Of a stretch of 64,000 bases of DNA, positions 1 to 8,453 are shown piece after piece (the first letter of the stretch is position 1; each line of letters opens with the position of its first letter). The stretch lies in contig NZ_JABBGG010000005.1 in NCBI RefSeq assembly GCF_012927275.1, forward strand, positions 62,001 through 126,000. Direction: 5' to 3'. This DNA comes from Massilia polaris (GTDB taxonomy: Bacteria; Pseudomonadota; Gammaproteobacteria; Burkholderiales; Burkholderiaceae_D). The translations under genes were made by a program, and so were the position numbers. The notes beneath the pieces were generated by a model. That model searched no databases. It saw nothing but the letters and a program-made list of their open reading frames with translations, and was not told the origin of the DNA.

Positions 1-2
1 CG

Positions 3-218
3 GTGATGCGCAGGCGCGGCGGCGAGAATACGGGCAAGGGCTTCCGCGTGCCGTTCGGGCCTTACCTGATTCCGGGCATGTCGATTTTCGCCTGCCTGTA
101 CATCATTAAGGACTTGTCGAAGACCACGTTCACGACGTTTGCGATCTGGATGACGGTGGCGGTGGCGACCTACTTTGCGTACGGTATCCGGAACTCTAAG
201 CTGAACGGCAAGATCTAA
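3..218 (+). CDS. C-terminal end of an APC-family amino-acid permease (partial)
   Basis: Only the last 71 or so codons lie in the window; the frame is open to the left edge. The piece contains a basic loop (MRRRGGENTGKGFRVP) followed by two hydrophobic segments, the usual end of cationic amino-acid permeases of the APC superfamily, where a short loop reading FRVPFGP precedes the last two membrane helices. The role would be inner-membrane uptake of an amino acid. The substrate cannot be read from this fragment. A hairpin about 100 bases downstream probably ends its transcript. Confidence 0.6.
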   Translation: MMRRRGGENTGKGFRVPFGPYLIPGMSIFACLYIIKDLSKTTFTTFAIWMTVAVATYFAYGIRNSKLNGKI

Positions 219-318
219 GCCCCAAAGAAACAATGTCATCCCCGCTTGCGCGAGGATGACGATGATCAGCAAGCGCACGGCGAAACCCGCCGCATGCCAA
301 CGTCCCCCAAGAACATAA

Positions 319-352
319 AAAAGCCACCCGGCCTTGCGGCGGGGTGGCTTTC
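319..352. terminator. Hairpin terminator between two convergent genes
   Basis: AAAGCCACCC pairs with GGGTGGCTTT around a short GC-rich loop, with A residues before and T residues after. The symmetry lets it serve both the permease on the plus strand and the S46 peptidase on the minus strand. Confidence 0.7.
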
Positions 353-381
353 ACATGGCATCTTGCGATGCCTTCGTCCGC

Positions 382-2538
382 TTACTGGACGTTCATTTCT
401 TTCAGCAGGTTGTCGGCTTTGTCGACATGCTTCATGTTCCACAGCATGTAACGGACGTCGACCTGGATGTCGCGGGTGTTTTCTTTGTTGAAGTCCCAGT
501 CCGAGATGATCGAGTCGAGCGTGCCGTCGAATGCCAGGCCGATGAACTCGCCCTTGGCGTTCAGCGCTGCCGAACCCGAGTTGCCGCCGGTGATGTCGAG
601 CGTTGCCAGGTAGTTCACAGGCACGGTCTTCAGCTTAGGATCGACATACTTGCCGAAGTCCTTGGCCTTGATCGCCGCCAGCTGGGCTGCCGGTGCGTTG
701 AACTCGCCTTCGCCGGTTGCCTTCGCTACCACGCCTTTGACGGTGGTGAACGCGGTCCATGCGCCGGTGCCGTCGGCGCCGTGTGCGCGGCCGGCAACTT
801 TGCCGAAGGTCGCGCGCAGGGTGCTGTTGGCGTCAGGATAGACCGCCTGGCCCTTGCTGGTCATGTAGGCGATCTTCGCTTTCATGTAGTTGGCGTAGGC
901 TTGCTGGATCTTGCCGGCCAGTTCTTCGTCTTCCGCTTCGCTCTTCATGCCCTGCTCGTACATCGCGACGGCCGCCTTGATGAAGCTGTCGTTGCTGGCC
1001 TTGAAGTCTTCCGGCTTCTTGCCCAGCCATGCGGTGCGCGCTGCCTTGTCGGCCAGCTGCGAACCTGCGTACATCTTGTCCAGCACGGCCTTCAGCTGCG
1101 CTTCGGTCATGCCGTCGGTGATACCGACAGCGGCGTCGAAGTTGGCGCTGCGCTGTGCTTTCGGCTGTGCAGCGTACTTGACCAGGCTGTTCAGTACCAG
1201 CGCCTTGTCGACTGGCTCGGCATAGGTGCGGTCAAGTGCGGCTACGCCCGCCTGGATGCGCGGCAGGTCGCGTTCCTGGTAGCCGGCCTTGCGCTCGACG
1301 TTAGGCTTGGTGCTTTCGTTCGACAGGCGATACAGCTCGCGCGCGGTGCGCAGCAGGCGTGGCGACGACGAGGTCAGGAAGAAATCGCGCTTGGTGTCGG
1401 CGTCGCGCTGGGCGATCAGCTTTTCCACTTCGACGATGTCGGCGCCGAACTCCTTCTTGCGCGCTGCATTGGAATCGATCCAGGCCTTGAGGTCCGCGTG
1501 TTCCCGGGTCTTGCGCGCCAGGAAATCGCTGTTCTCGTAGCTGGTCAGCATGCCCTTGCGGTTCTTGTAGTAGTTGTTCACGCCCGCGACCTGGCCAGCG
1601 TACTTGAGCTTGGCGTCAGGATCGTTCTTGGTCTCGCGGTCGATGATCTGCAGGGTCTCTTGCGATGCCTGCACGAACGCCGGGTAGTTCCAGTCGAAGG
1701 TGAACGCCACTTCCGACGGCAGGCGGTGACGGTTGGTGCGGCCTGGGTAGCCCAGCACCATGATGAAGTCGCCTTCCTTGACGCCTTCTTTTGCAATCTT
1801 CAGGTGGTGCTTCGGTACGTAAGGAATGTTGTCCTTCGAGAAGTCGGCAGCCTTGCCGTCCTTGCTCACGTAGCCGCGGTAGAAACCGTAGTCGCCGGTG
1901 TGGCGCGGCCACATCCAGTTGTCGGTGTCGCCGCCGAATTTGCCGACGCCCGATGGCGGCGCGTGCACCAGGCGCACGTCGCGGATCTCCAGTTGCTTGA
2001 TCAGGTAGAACTCGAGGCCGCCGTAGTAGCTGGCCACGTTGCAGCGGTGGCCGGCGTCTTTTTCGCACTCGGCTACCATCGACTTCATGTTCTTTTCCAT
2101 CGCGTCCACGCGCGCCTTGCCTGCCAGCTTGGCGACGTCGGCGGCGATGATCTTGTCGCTGACGTTGGTCACTTCCTTGGTCACGAAGATGCGGCTGCCT
2201 GGCGATGCAGGCAGTTCTTCCGCGAACGTCTTGGCCAGGAAGCCGTTGGCCAGCAGGTCGCGCTCAGGGGTCGAGTTGACAGCTACGCTGTTGTAGACGC
2301 AGTGGTGGTTGGTGGCAACCAGGCCTTGCGGCGACACGAACGAGGCCGAGCAGCCGCCCAGGCTGACGATCGCGCCCATCGGAAATTCGGTCAGCTTGGT
2401 CAGGGCAGCAGGATCGAGCTTGAGGCCGGCTGCTTTGAGTTGCTTGGCTACTTGTGGCAGCTGCTGCGGCATCCACATGCCTTCGTCGGCTTGGGCGACG
2501 GTCGACAGCAGGGCGAGCGGGAGAAGGATTTTTTTCAT
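382..2538 (-). CDS. S46-family dipeptidyl-peptidase (DPP7/DPP11 type)
   Basis: A 718-residue secreted serine peptidase that would remove dipeptides from the N-terminus of peptides in the periplasm. I start it at the ATG at 2538, which is followed by a clear signal peptide (MKKILLPLALLSTVAQA) and preceded by a GAGACG-type ribosome site; the longer upstream frame has no signal features. Chymotrypsin-fold motifs typical of S46 are visible: ATNHHCVYNS with the catalytic His (about residue 79), the S46 block GDTDNWMWPRHTGDYGFYRG, and GGNSGSAALN with the nucleophile Ser near residue 654. Length matches the family (about 700-720). The S1 specificity (hydrophobic or acidic) cannot be settled by eye. 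It stands alone, with terminator-like hairpins nearby. Confidence 0.93.
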   Translation of the reverse strand: MKKILLPLALLSTVAQADEGMWMPQQLPQVAKQLKAAGLKLDPAALTKLTEFPMGAIVSLGGCSASFVSPQGLVATNHHCVYNSVAVNSTPERDLLANGFLAKTFAEELPASPGSRIFVTKEVTNVSDKIIAADVAKLAGKARVDAMEKNMKSMVAECEKDAGHRCNVASYYGGLEFYLIKQLEIRDVRLVHAPPSGVGKFGGDTDNWMWPRHTGDYGFYRGYVSKDGKAADFSKDNIPYVPKHHLKIAKEGVKEGDFIMVLGYPGRTNRHRLPSEVAFTFDWNYPAFVQASQETLQIIDRETKNDPDAKLKYAGQVAGVNNYYKNRKGMLTSYENSDFLARKTREHADLKAWIDSNAARKKEFGADIVEVEKLIAQRDADTKRDFFLTSSSPRLLRTARELYRLSNESTKPNVERKAGYQERDLPRIQAGVAALDRTYAEPVDKALVLNSLVKYAAQPKAQRSANFDAAVGITDGMTEAQLKAVLDKMYAGSQLADKAARTAWLGKKPEDFKASNDSFIKAAVAMYEQGMKSEAEDEELAGKIQQAYANYMKAKIAYMTSKGQAVYPDANSTLRATFGKVAGRAHGADGTGAWTAFTTVKGVVAKATGEGEFNAPAAQLAAIKAKDFGKYVDPKLKTVPVNYLATLDITGGNSGSAALNAKGEFIGLAFDGTLDSIISDWDFNKENTRDIQVDVRYMLWNMKHVDKADNLLKEMNVQ

Positions 2539-2691
2539 TCGCGTTTCGTCTCTTATGGTAATCGGAACTGGACAGGGCGCTACTGGAGCGCCCTCGAGTA
2601 TCCGTATCGACTTAATATTAGTCAACCATATTTTGCACTGTACATATGGGGTTTTGTACAGTTTTTCCAGAGAGTAACGCGACGTTCGTCG

Positions 2692-3969
2692 TTACAGCTG
2701 CGAACCGATCAGCGAGGCGATTTCGCCGTGCAGCTTCTCGGTCCACGGCCGGTTTTCCCATGCCTGCAGGGTGATCGGCTTCGATTTGGCCCAGTCGGCG
2801 TCGAAGATATCGACCTGCTGCCTGGCGAAGTCGCGGTCCATGATGTTCAGGTTGGCTTCGTCGTTGATGCTGAACGAGCGGTTGTCGAAGTTGGTCGAGC
2901 CGACCGACACCATCATCGCGTCGACGATCAGCGCCTTCACGTGGTACATGGTCGGCTGGTATTCGGCCATCTTGATGCCGGCCTTGAGCAGGTCGCCCCA
3001 GCGTTCGCGCGAGGCGGCGCGCACGATGTCCGAATCGATGTCCGGGCCGGGCGTGATGATGCGCACGTCGACGCCGCGCTGCTGGGCCGCCACCAGCGCC
3101 TTGATCGCCAGCTCGTCCGGCACGAAGTAGGAGGCCGACAGGTGGATCGTGTGGCGCGCGGCGTTAATCGCGATCAGGTACATCAGGTGGGTGCTGCCGC
3201 TGCCGCCGGTCGGCGAACTGCTGAACATCTGGGCGTCGTGGGTCCCGGCCGCTTGCAGTTCGGGGAAATAATGCTGGCCGTCGAGCACCTGCCCGGTGGC
3301 CTTGGTCCAGTTGTCGTTGAATACCGCCTGCATCTGGCCGACTACCGGGCCCTGTACGCGGAAATGGGTGTCGCGCCAGTGCTTGTCATCCTCGGCGTCG
3401 CCGCGCCACCGGTCGGCGATGCCGACGCCGCCGGTAAACCCGGTGTTGCCGTCGACGATCAGCAGCTTGCGGTGGGTGCGGTTGTTCAGGCGGGTGAACT
3501 TCCACCACACCGGCTTGTGGTAGCGCTGGACGTTGACGCCGGCCGCTTTCATGGCGTCGATCACCGCGACGTCCATCTTGATGCTGCCCAAGAAGTCGAG
3601 CATGACGTGCACCTTGACGCCGGCGCGCGCGCGCTCGCTGAGCGCGTCGCTGAATTCCTTGCCGATCGTTTCGGACCAGTAGATGTAGGTTTCAAGCGTG
3701 ATGGTGTGCTGGGCGCCGCGGATCGCTTCCAGCATCGCCGGGAAAATCTTGTCGCCGTTGAGCAGCACGTCGACTTTGTTGCCCTCGATAATTGGCGGAC
3801 CCAGCAGGACGCCCATCGAGCGGCGGAATTGCGGGTCGGCCGTATCGTATTTCTGCAGCAACTGCTTCTCGATCGTCTTTTCGCTTGGCAACAGGTTGAA
3901 TACTACAAACACGACTGCCAGGGTGGCGAGACTGCTGAGCAACGCGGTAGTGACCATTTTTCGGTTCAT
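2692..3969 (-). CDS. Cardiolipin-synthase-like phospholipase D
   Basis: A 425-residue protein with one N-terminal membrane anchor (residues 5-27) and two phospholipase D repeats, each with a complete HxKxxxxD motif: HRKLLIVD in the first half and HVKALIVD in the second, the latter followed by GSTNFDNRSF. Such proteins join phosphatidylglycerol (ClsA/ClsB) or PG with phosphatidylethanolamine (ClsC) to make cardiolipin. The single N-terminal anchor and length resemble ClsB-type more than ClsA. Start chosen at the first ATG because the anchor follows at once; the upstream ribosome site is weak. No partner gene is adjacent. A PLD nuclease is a less likely alternative because of the membrane anchor. 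Confidence 0.88.
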   Translation of the reverse strand: MNRKMVTTALLSSLATLAVVFVVFNLLPSEKTIEKQLLQKYDTADPQFRRSMGVLLGPPIIEGNKVDVLLNGDKIFPAMLEAIRGAQHTITLETYIYWSETIGKEFSDALSERARAGVKVHVMLDFLGSIKMDVAVIDAMKAAGVNVQRYHKPVWWKFTRLNNRTHRKLLIVDGNTGFTGGVGIADRWRGDAEDDKHWRDTHFRVQGPVVGQMQAVFNDNWTKATGQVLDGQHYFPELQAAGTHDAQMFSSSPTGGSGSTHLMYLIAINAARHTIHLSASYFVPDELAIKALVAAQQRGVDVRIITPGPDIDSDIVRAASRERWGDLLKAGIKMAEYQPTMYHVKALIVDAMMVSVGSTNFDNRSFSINDEANLNIMDRDFARQQVDIFDADWAKSKPITLQAWENRPWTEKLHGEIASLIGSQL

Positions 3970-3982
3970 TCAATAATCCAGA

Positions 3983-4014
3983 CGAAAAAAAACCAACGCG
4001 GTGAGGCGTTGGTT
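3983..4014 (-). terminator. Rho-independent terminator of the GlsB-like gene
   Basis: On the minus strand AACCAACGC and its complement form a 9-bp stem with a short loop, followed by a run of eight T. It lies 18 bases past the stop codon of the small membrane protein gene. Confidence 0.8.
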
Positions 4015-4031
4015 AGTAGAGCGTGCCCCGA

Positions 4032-4301
4032 TTAACGTACCTTGCCGCGACGCAGCAGGTTGACGATAGCGAGCAGGATGACAGCGCCCAGGAACGAGAC
4101 CAGCAGCGACGTGATGCTGAAGTCGTCCGCGTTGATGGTGCCGGTGCCGAACAATGGAGAAAGCAACCAGCCGCCCAGGAACGCGCCGATGATACCGACG
4201 ACGATGTTCAGGATCATGCCCTGTTCAGCGTCCGTTTTCATGACCATGCTCGCCAGCCAACCCAAGATACCGCCGACAATGATCCAGATGATGAATAACA
4301 T
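4032..4301 (-). CDS. GlsB/YeaQ/YmgE-family stress membrane protein
   Basis: An 89-residue inner-membrane protein with three hydrophobic helices rich in Gly (IIWIIVGGILGWLASMVM, IVVGIIGAFLGGWLL, LVSFLGAVILLAIVNLL), the layout of the transglycosylase-associated / YeaQ family, which is linked to general envelope stress; the molecular role is unknown. The start at 4301 is set by a strong AGGAGGAA ribosome site 7 bases upstream. It is divergent from the glycine-zipper protein, and the 276-base AT-richer gap between them should hold both promoters. Both neighbours look like stress proteins, so shared control is plausible but not shown. Confidence 0.9.
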   Translation of the reverse strand: MLFIIWIIVGGILGWLASMVMKTDAEQGMILNIVVGIIGAFLGGWLLSPLFGTGTINADDFSITSLLVSFLGAVILLAIVNLLRRGKVR

Positions 4302-4577
4302 GTTGATTCCTCCTATTAGTTTAGAAACGTACCCCCCTTTGGCCATCCCTAAATGTGCTGACCATGCAAAAAGAATAGTCTTTCGATAACCATTGGTCGG
4401 TGCGGCAACGAACGTAACGACGATATCGCAGCGGGCGAATTTCATGCCATTTGGAAAGTCGAAAGATCGGTGCGTCAGCGAACAGAGCGCAACTTTGTCG
4501 AGGCATATTGTTAGAGAACTGGCAACGTATTCCAGGTTTTTTTAAGTCCCGCAGATTGAATATCCTAGGAGATTGAT

Positions 4578-5717
4578 ATGAGCAATTACGACACGAACAA
4601 CCAGAAAAATTCGCGCATGGTAACCGGTCTGTTCCGCGACCGCGACAGTGCCGAGCGGGCTTACACCTCCCTCGCCGACCGCGGCTACTCGAAGGACGAC
4701 GTCACGCTGATGATGTCGGACGACGCCCGCAAGCGTCACTTCGCCGACACCGAAACTGAACTGGGCAGCAAGGCAGCTGAAGGCGCCGGCGTCGGCGCAG
4801 GCATCGGCGGCACCATCGGCGCGGTCCTGGCTGGCGTGGCAGCAGTAGGCACCACCCTGGTCCTGCCAGGCATCGGCCTGGTGGTAGCCGGCCCGATCGC
4901 GGCGGCACTGGCTGGCGCTGGCGCCGGCGGCATCGCCGGCGGACTGGTTGGCGCGCTGATCGGCGCAGGCATCCCGGAAGAGCGCGTCAAGCACTACGAA
5001 CAGGGCATCAACGAAGGCGGCATCCTGATGGGCGTGAGCCCGCGTTCGGACGACGATGCGGCGCACATCGAGCGCAGCTGGACTGAACACAAGGGCGAGC
5101 ACATCATCGGTACCGGCCTGGGCGCTGGCGCTGGTGCGCTGACCGGCGCCGGCATTGGCGCCGCGGCTGGCCCGATCGGCATCGCAGCCGGTGCGGCCAT
5201 CGGCGGCATCGCCGGCGGCCTGGCAGGCAAGGGCGCAGCCGAAGTGGTCAATCCTGAAGCCGGCGACGAGCTGCATGAGCACCATTTCGCCAAGGGCGTA
5301 GGCGCAGGTAGCGGCGCGGCAATGGGCGCAGCGGCTGGTGCAGTCGGCGGCCCGATTGGCGCGGCAGCCGGCGCCGTGGTCGGCGCAGTTGCCGGCGGCA
5401 TGGCAGGCAAGGCAGCTGGCCGCATGGTCAACCCGGCCGAAGAGTCGGCTTACTGGCGCAGCGCTTACCAGACCGCGCCGTACTACACCCCGGGTTACAC
5501 CTATGACGACTACGGTCCGGCATACGAACTGGGCTATAACAGCCGCAGCAAGTTTTCGGGCGACTTCGACGCCTATGAGCAAGACATGTCGAGCGACTGG
5601 GACCGCGTCAAGGGCAATTCGCGCCTGTCGTGGGACCAGGCCAAGTCGGCAACCCGTGCAGCATGGCACCGCGTTGAACGCGCCATTCCAGGCGATGCGG
5701 ACGGCGACGGACGTTAA
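4578..5717 (+). CDS. Stress protein with YflT-like N-terminal domain and glycine zippers
   Basis: A 379-residue protein. Residues 10-60 (VTGLFRDRDSAERAYTSLADRGY) resemble the general stress protein 17M/YflT domain. Residues 65-300 are three long Gly/Ala-rich stretches with GxxxG spacing, typical of glycine-zipper proteins that insert into or associate with membranes. Two zipper blocks end in near-identical motifs (VVNPEAGDE and MVNPAEESA), showing internal duplication. The C-terminal 80 residues are hydrophilic and Tyr-rich. There is no signal peptide. The ATG follows TAGGAGATTGAT, a good ribosome site. Function is unknown; homologous proteins are reported as osmotic or desiccation stress responsive. 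Confidence 0.8.
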   Translation: MSNYDTNNQKNSRMVTGLFRDRDSAERAYTSLADRGYSKDDVTLMMSDDARKRHFADTETELGSKAAEGAGVGAGIGGTIGAVLAGVAAVGTTLVLPGIGLVVAGPIAAALAGAGAGGIAGGLVGALIGAGIPEERVKHYEQGINEGGILMGVSPRSDDDAAHIERSWTEHKGEHIIGTGLGAGAGALTGAGIGAAAGPIGIAAGAAIGGIAGGLAGKGAAEVVNPEAGDELHEHHFAKGVGAGSGAAMGAAAGAVGGPIGAAAGAVVGAVAGGMAGKAAGRMVNPAEESAYWRSAYQTAPYYTPGYTYDDYGPAYELGYNSRSKFSGDFDAYEQDMSSDWDRVKGNSRLSWDQAKSATRAAWHRVERAIPGDADGDGR

Positions 5718-5751
5718 TGGTTGCTGGCAGTAACATCGCGAGGTAATAAAA

Positions 5752-5786
5752 AACCCCGCTTCCTGCAGAGGAAGCGGGGTTCTTCT
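5752..5786 (+). terminator. Strong rho-independent terminator
   Basis: A 12-bp perfect stem (AACCCCGCTTCC with its complement) and a 6-base loop followed by a T-rich tract, 34 bases after the stop of the glycine-zipper gene. Confidence 0.9.
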
Positions 5787-5789
5787 TTA

Positions 5790-5939
5790 GCTATGTCACC
5801 GTTAAGTGTGGAATGCGCTTCCACCACACCGCGTTGTTCCCGCGCAGGCGGGAACCCATGCTGAGTATGCGCGGCAGGGACAATCGATTTACTAGTGACC
5901 GGCTTCAGTATGGATTCCCACACTTAACGGTGACATAGC
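5790..5939. repeat. 150-bp element with 25-bp terminal inverted repeats (MITE-like)
   Basis: Left arm GCTATGTCACCGTTAAGTGT... (5790-5814) and right arm (5914-5939) are reverse complements except for one extra base. The interior carries the small palindrome GTTCCCGCGCAGGCGGGAAC, also present in variant form near 51.92 kb. A diverged partial copy of the arm (GCTGTGTTACCTAAGTGCGG) starts about 10 bases to the right. No protein is encoded. It could be a non-autonomous mobile repeat or a folded RNA at the transcript end. Confidence 0.7.
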
Positions 5940-5992
5940 GTTTTCTTTTGGCTGTGTTACCTAAGTGCGGAGCGGCCTCTCGCCTAATCCGG

Positions 5993-6712
5993 TCAGACGA
6001 GCTGGAAATCGCTAAGGTCGATCGACACCAGCACCTTGTCGCGTACGGGCTGGCGATCGTCCAGGCGCGGGTGGGCACGGCGGCGCGTCGGGAACTTGAT
6101 GCCGTCGAACTCCTTGATATCGTAAAGATATTGGGCTGCCTTGAATCCGCCCGAAATCTCGACCTGGTAGTCGTGGCGGCGCAGCAGGACGTCAGGGCCG
6201 AAATAGAAGTCTTGCTCGCGGCAGTGGGTCGCGATCGACGCCGGAAAGCTGGCCCGCAGCACGCGCCAGGGTTCGCCCTGCTCGTCCCACGGTTCAACTT
6301 CGCGCACCGTCACCCCCGGCATGGCCAGCAGGAACGGGGTTGTGAAATAGGTCCATAGCGCATAGCCGTTGAAGTAAGCACGGTGCAGCGGGTCCCACGG
6401 CGTCTCCAGGCCATGGCCGGCAAACGCGCTGGCCGGATCGTTGCGTTCGGCGATCACGGCCTTTGTGCCGTCTTCGATCACGACTCTTTCAGGCGTGAAC
6501 GTCATCGTCCAGTCGGGATTGCCAAACGGGGTGACCGTCGACCATTCGCGGTCGATGGCCGCGCTGGCGCGCCGCGCGAACGAGTCCATCTCGAGTCCCT
6601 TGGTGGTCCAAAAGTCGCCGCCGGTGACCACTGTCGCCGATACCGTCTTGAACGCGTTCCAGTGGTCCAGCCCGCCATGTGCGTCGAGGACGCGTTTCAA
6701 TAGTTCTTGCAT
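5993..6712 (-). CDS. Uncharacterised cytoplasmic protein, TetR-cluster member
   Basis: A 239-residue protein I do not recognise. It begins MQELLKRVLDAHGGLDHWNAF and is mixed alpha/beta, with several Trp-rich segments (GGDFWTTKGLEMDSF, VREVEPWDEQGEPWRVL). No signal peptide or membrane helix is seen. The fold might be of the lipoprotein-carrier type (an N-terminal AHGGLxxWxxF followed by many beta strands), but this is speculative. The start at 6712 has a GGAG ribosome site at good spacing; an upstream ATG at 6751 has none. Its promoter carries the same palindrome as the SDR promoter on the other side of the TetR gene, so it is likely part of that regulon. Confidence 0.75.
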   Translation of the reverse strand: MQELLKRVLDAHGGLDHWNAFKTVSATVVTGGDFWTTKGLEMDSFARRASAAIDREWSTVTPFGNPDWTMTFTPERVVIEDGTKAVIAERNDPASAFAGHGLETPWDPLHRAYFNGYALWTYFTTPFLLAMPGVTVREVEPWDEQGEPWRVLRASFPASIATHCREQDFYFGPDVLLRRHDYQVEISGGFKAAQYLYDIKEFDGIKFPTRRRAHPRLDDRQPVRDKVLVSIDLSDFQLV

Positions 6713-6775
6713 GAGATTCTCCGTGGTCAGCCAGTTCGAGGGATGCCGCAATCATCGGGGATCAAATGCGACGAA

Positions 6776-6807
6776 TTAATAATAGTGAGCGCAATTATTA
6801 AAGTCAA
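6776..6807 (-). promoter_or_regulatory. Promoter with embedded palindromic operator (copy 1)
   Basis: On the minus strand TTGACT, a 17-base spacer and TATTAT form a near-consensus sigma-70 promoter for the uncharacterised gene ending at 5993. The region from the end of the -35 through the -10 is a perfect inverted repeat, TTAATAAT-N10-ATTATTAA (6776-6801). An almost identical arrangement lies before the SDR gene. A bound dimer of the adjacent TetR protein would block RNA polymerase. Confidence 0.75.
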
Positions 6808-6843
6808 GGTGATTATCGTCGATGGCCGGCCGTTCCTTGCATG

Positions 6844-7449
6844 TTAGGGCTGGGCGGAGCGGGCGGGGCTGCCGAGGGCGTTGTCGATGAGCTGGCGGAC
6901 CCCCTCGAGGACCTGGGCCGACACCGCCGGCCTGGCGCTGAGCGCGGCGCGCGACACCGCTAACCCGCCAATCATTGCGGCAACGATCCCCATGGCGATC
7001 TGCAATGCATCGGCGCCGGGATTGTTTGCAGCAACCTTGCGCTCGAAGGCGCGCACCAGGACCATGTATCCCTCGGTAAAGGCGGCGCTGGTGGCCGCAT
7101 CCTGGCGGCCGATCTCGCTGGCCGATGCGGCCATCGCGCAGTGCCCGGCATAGTCGTCGCGCTGCTGCGGCGACAGGTAGTACGACAGGAAGCGGTCGAG
7201 GTCGGGCTCGCCGTCGACCGTGCCTGAATACAACTTGGCATTGGCCTGTTCCATGCCCCAGGCCAACGCCGCGGCCGATAGCTCCTCTTTCGACTTGAAG
7301 TGCGCGTACAGCGCGCCATGCGTCAGGCCGGCCGCCTTGCTGATTTCCGCCACCCCTACGCCATCGATGCCTTTTTCGCGAAACAAGCGGCTCGCTGCCT
7401 CAATCAGCGCGGCACGATTTTCGTCCGCTTTTTCTTTGGTGATTTTCAT
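6844..7449 (-). CDS. TetR/AcrR-family transcriptional repressor
   Basis: A 201-residue regulator with a canonical N-terminal TetR helix-turn-helix: RAALIEAASRLFREKGIDGV, then ISKAAGLTHGALYAHFKSKE (about residues 10-57). The C-terminal half is the variable ligand-binding and dimer domain. Start placed at 7449 (MKITKEKADENR) with an AAGGATCG ribosome site; the longer in-frame start at 7488 adds residues not usual in the family. It faces the SDR gene and follows the uncharacterised gene in the opposite direction. Two near-identical palindromes on either side of it are its probable operators. The inducer is unknown; an epoxide or aldehyde would fit the flanking enzymes. Confidence 0.93.
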   Translation of the reverse strand: MKITKEKADENRAALIEAASRLFREKGIDGVGVAEISKAAGLTHGALYAHFKSKEELSAAALAWGMEQANAKLYSGTVDGEPDLDRFLSYYLSPQQRDDYAGHCAMAASASEIGRQDAATSAAFTEGYMVLVRAFERKVAANNPGADALQIAMGIVAAMIGGLAVSRAALSARPAVSAQVLEGVRQLIDNALGSPARSAQP

Positions 7450-7585
7450 GATGCCGATCCTTTTGCCAAATTGCCGTGATGGCTGCATCCCAGATTCTAC
7501 GACACTTTAGTTGCATTCACAATCAAGCCGCCAGCGAACCATCTGGCGTTGGCAAGTGCGAATCGGAAGCGCGACGAGATTTTTC

Positions 7586-7617
7586 TTGACTTTAATAATT
7601 TCGATCACTACTATTAA
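7586..7617 (+). promoter_or_regulatory. Promoter with embedded palindromic operator (copy 2)
   Basis: TTGACT (7586-7591), a 17-base spacer and TACTAT (7609-7614) form the promoter of the SDR gene. The overlapping inverted repeat TTAATAAT-N10-ACTATTAA has one mismatch, and 15 of the 17 spacer bases match copy 1 at 6776-6807. Confidence 0.78.
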
Positions 7618-7682
7618 ATCATTGATTGCAATCGCAATCTAAAACGAGCGAAACCCGCTCATGCAACCAGGAGCTCATCATC

Positions 7683-8396
7683 ATGAAGATCAAACATTCC
7701 GTCGCATTCGTTACCGGCGCCAACCGGGGTCTGGGCCTCGCATTCGCCCGCGAACTGCTGGCGCGCGGGGCCAGCAAAGTGTATGCAGGGGTTCGCAATC
7801 CCGACGGCGTCGACATTCCCGGCGTGATTGCGGTCCGCCTCGACGTGACCGATCCGGCATCGGTCGCTGCCGCCGCCGCGCAATGCGCCGACACTACCCT
7901 GCTGGTCAATAATGCCGGCATCGCGCGAGTGATGCCGAGCATGCTTGCCCCGGAACTGGCCGACGTCGCCCGCGAGATATTCGAAACGAACTACTACGGC
8001 ACTTTGCACGTGAGCCAGGCATTCGCGCCCGTGCTGGGAGCCAATGGCGGCGGCGCGATCGTCAATGTGCTGTCTGACGCTGTATGGGTTGCCCGTCCTT
8101 TCCTTTCCGCCTACGCCGCCTCCAAGGCCGCCGCGTGGAGCTTCACCAACTCGCTCCGGATTGAACTGCGCGGCCAGAATACCCTCGTGCAGGGCGTCCA
8201 CGTCGGCTTCATGGACACCGACATGACCCACGGATTCGACATGAAAAAGACCCACCCGGACGCTGTGGTCGCTCAGGTGCTGGACGGGGTGGAAGCGGGC
8301 GCCGAAGAAATTCTGGCCGATGCCGTCACCGTCGCCATCAAGGCGAGCCTGTCGGGTCAACAGGCGGCTTACCTCAATCCGCCCGAGATCGTATAA
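7683..8396 (+). CDS. Short-chain dehydrogenase/reductase
   Basis: A 237-residue classical SDR that would reduce or oxidise a carbonyl/alcohol with NAD(P)(H). Visible motifs: TGANRGLG for cofactor binding (residues 11-18), NNAG (76-79), Ser131 and YAASK with catalytic Tyr144 and Lys148. An Arg directly after TGAN in the glycine motif and VRNP after the second strand are compatible with NADPH preference, but I do not regard this as settled. Start at 7683 has an AGGAG ribosome site; the earlier in-frame ATG at 7626 lies almost on the promoter. It is followed after 57 bases by an epoxide hydrolase, probably in one transcript controlled by the neighbouring TetR protein. Confidence 0.93.
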   Translation: MKIKHSVAFVTGANRGLGLAFARELLARGASKVYAGVRNPDGVDIPGVIAVRLDVTDPASVAAAAAQCADTTLLVNNAGIARVMPSMLAPELADVAREIFETNYYGTLHVSQAFAPVLGANGGGAIVNVLSDAVWVARPFLSAYAASKAAAWSFTNSLRIELRGQNTLVQGVHVGFMDTDMTHGFDMKKTHPDAVVAQVLDGVEAGAEEILADAVTVAIKASLSGQQAAYLNPPEIV

Positions 8397-8453
8397 GCGC
8401 ATCCGCACCCCAGAACGAGCCCACTTACTTTTTATATCCTACGAAAGAAATAT

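Noticed and set aside
334-4035. A 1233-codon open frame on the plus strand
   Set aside because: It lies antisense to the S46 peptidase and the phospholipase D genes, has a repetitive His/Val/Arg/Gly composition and no motif. Long antisense frames are common in GC-rich coding DNA.
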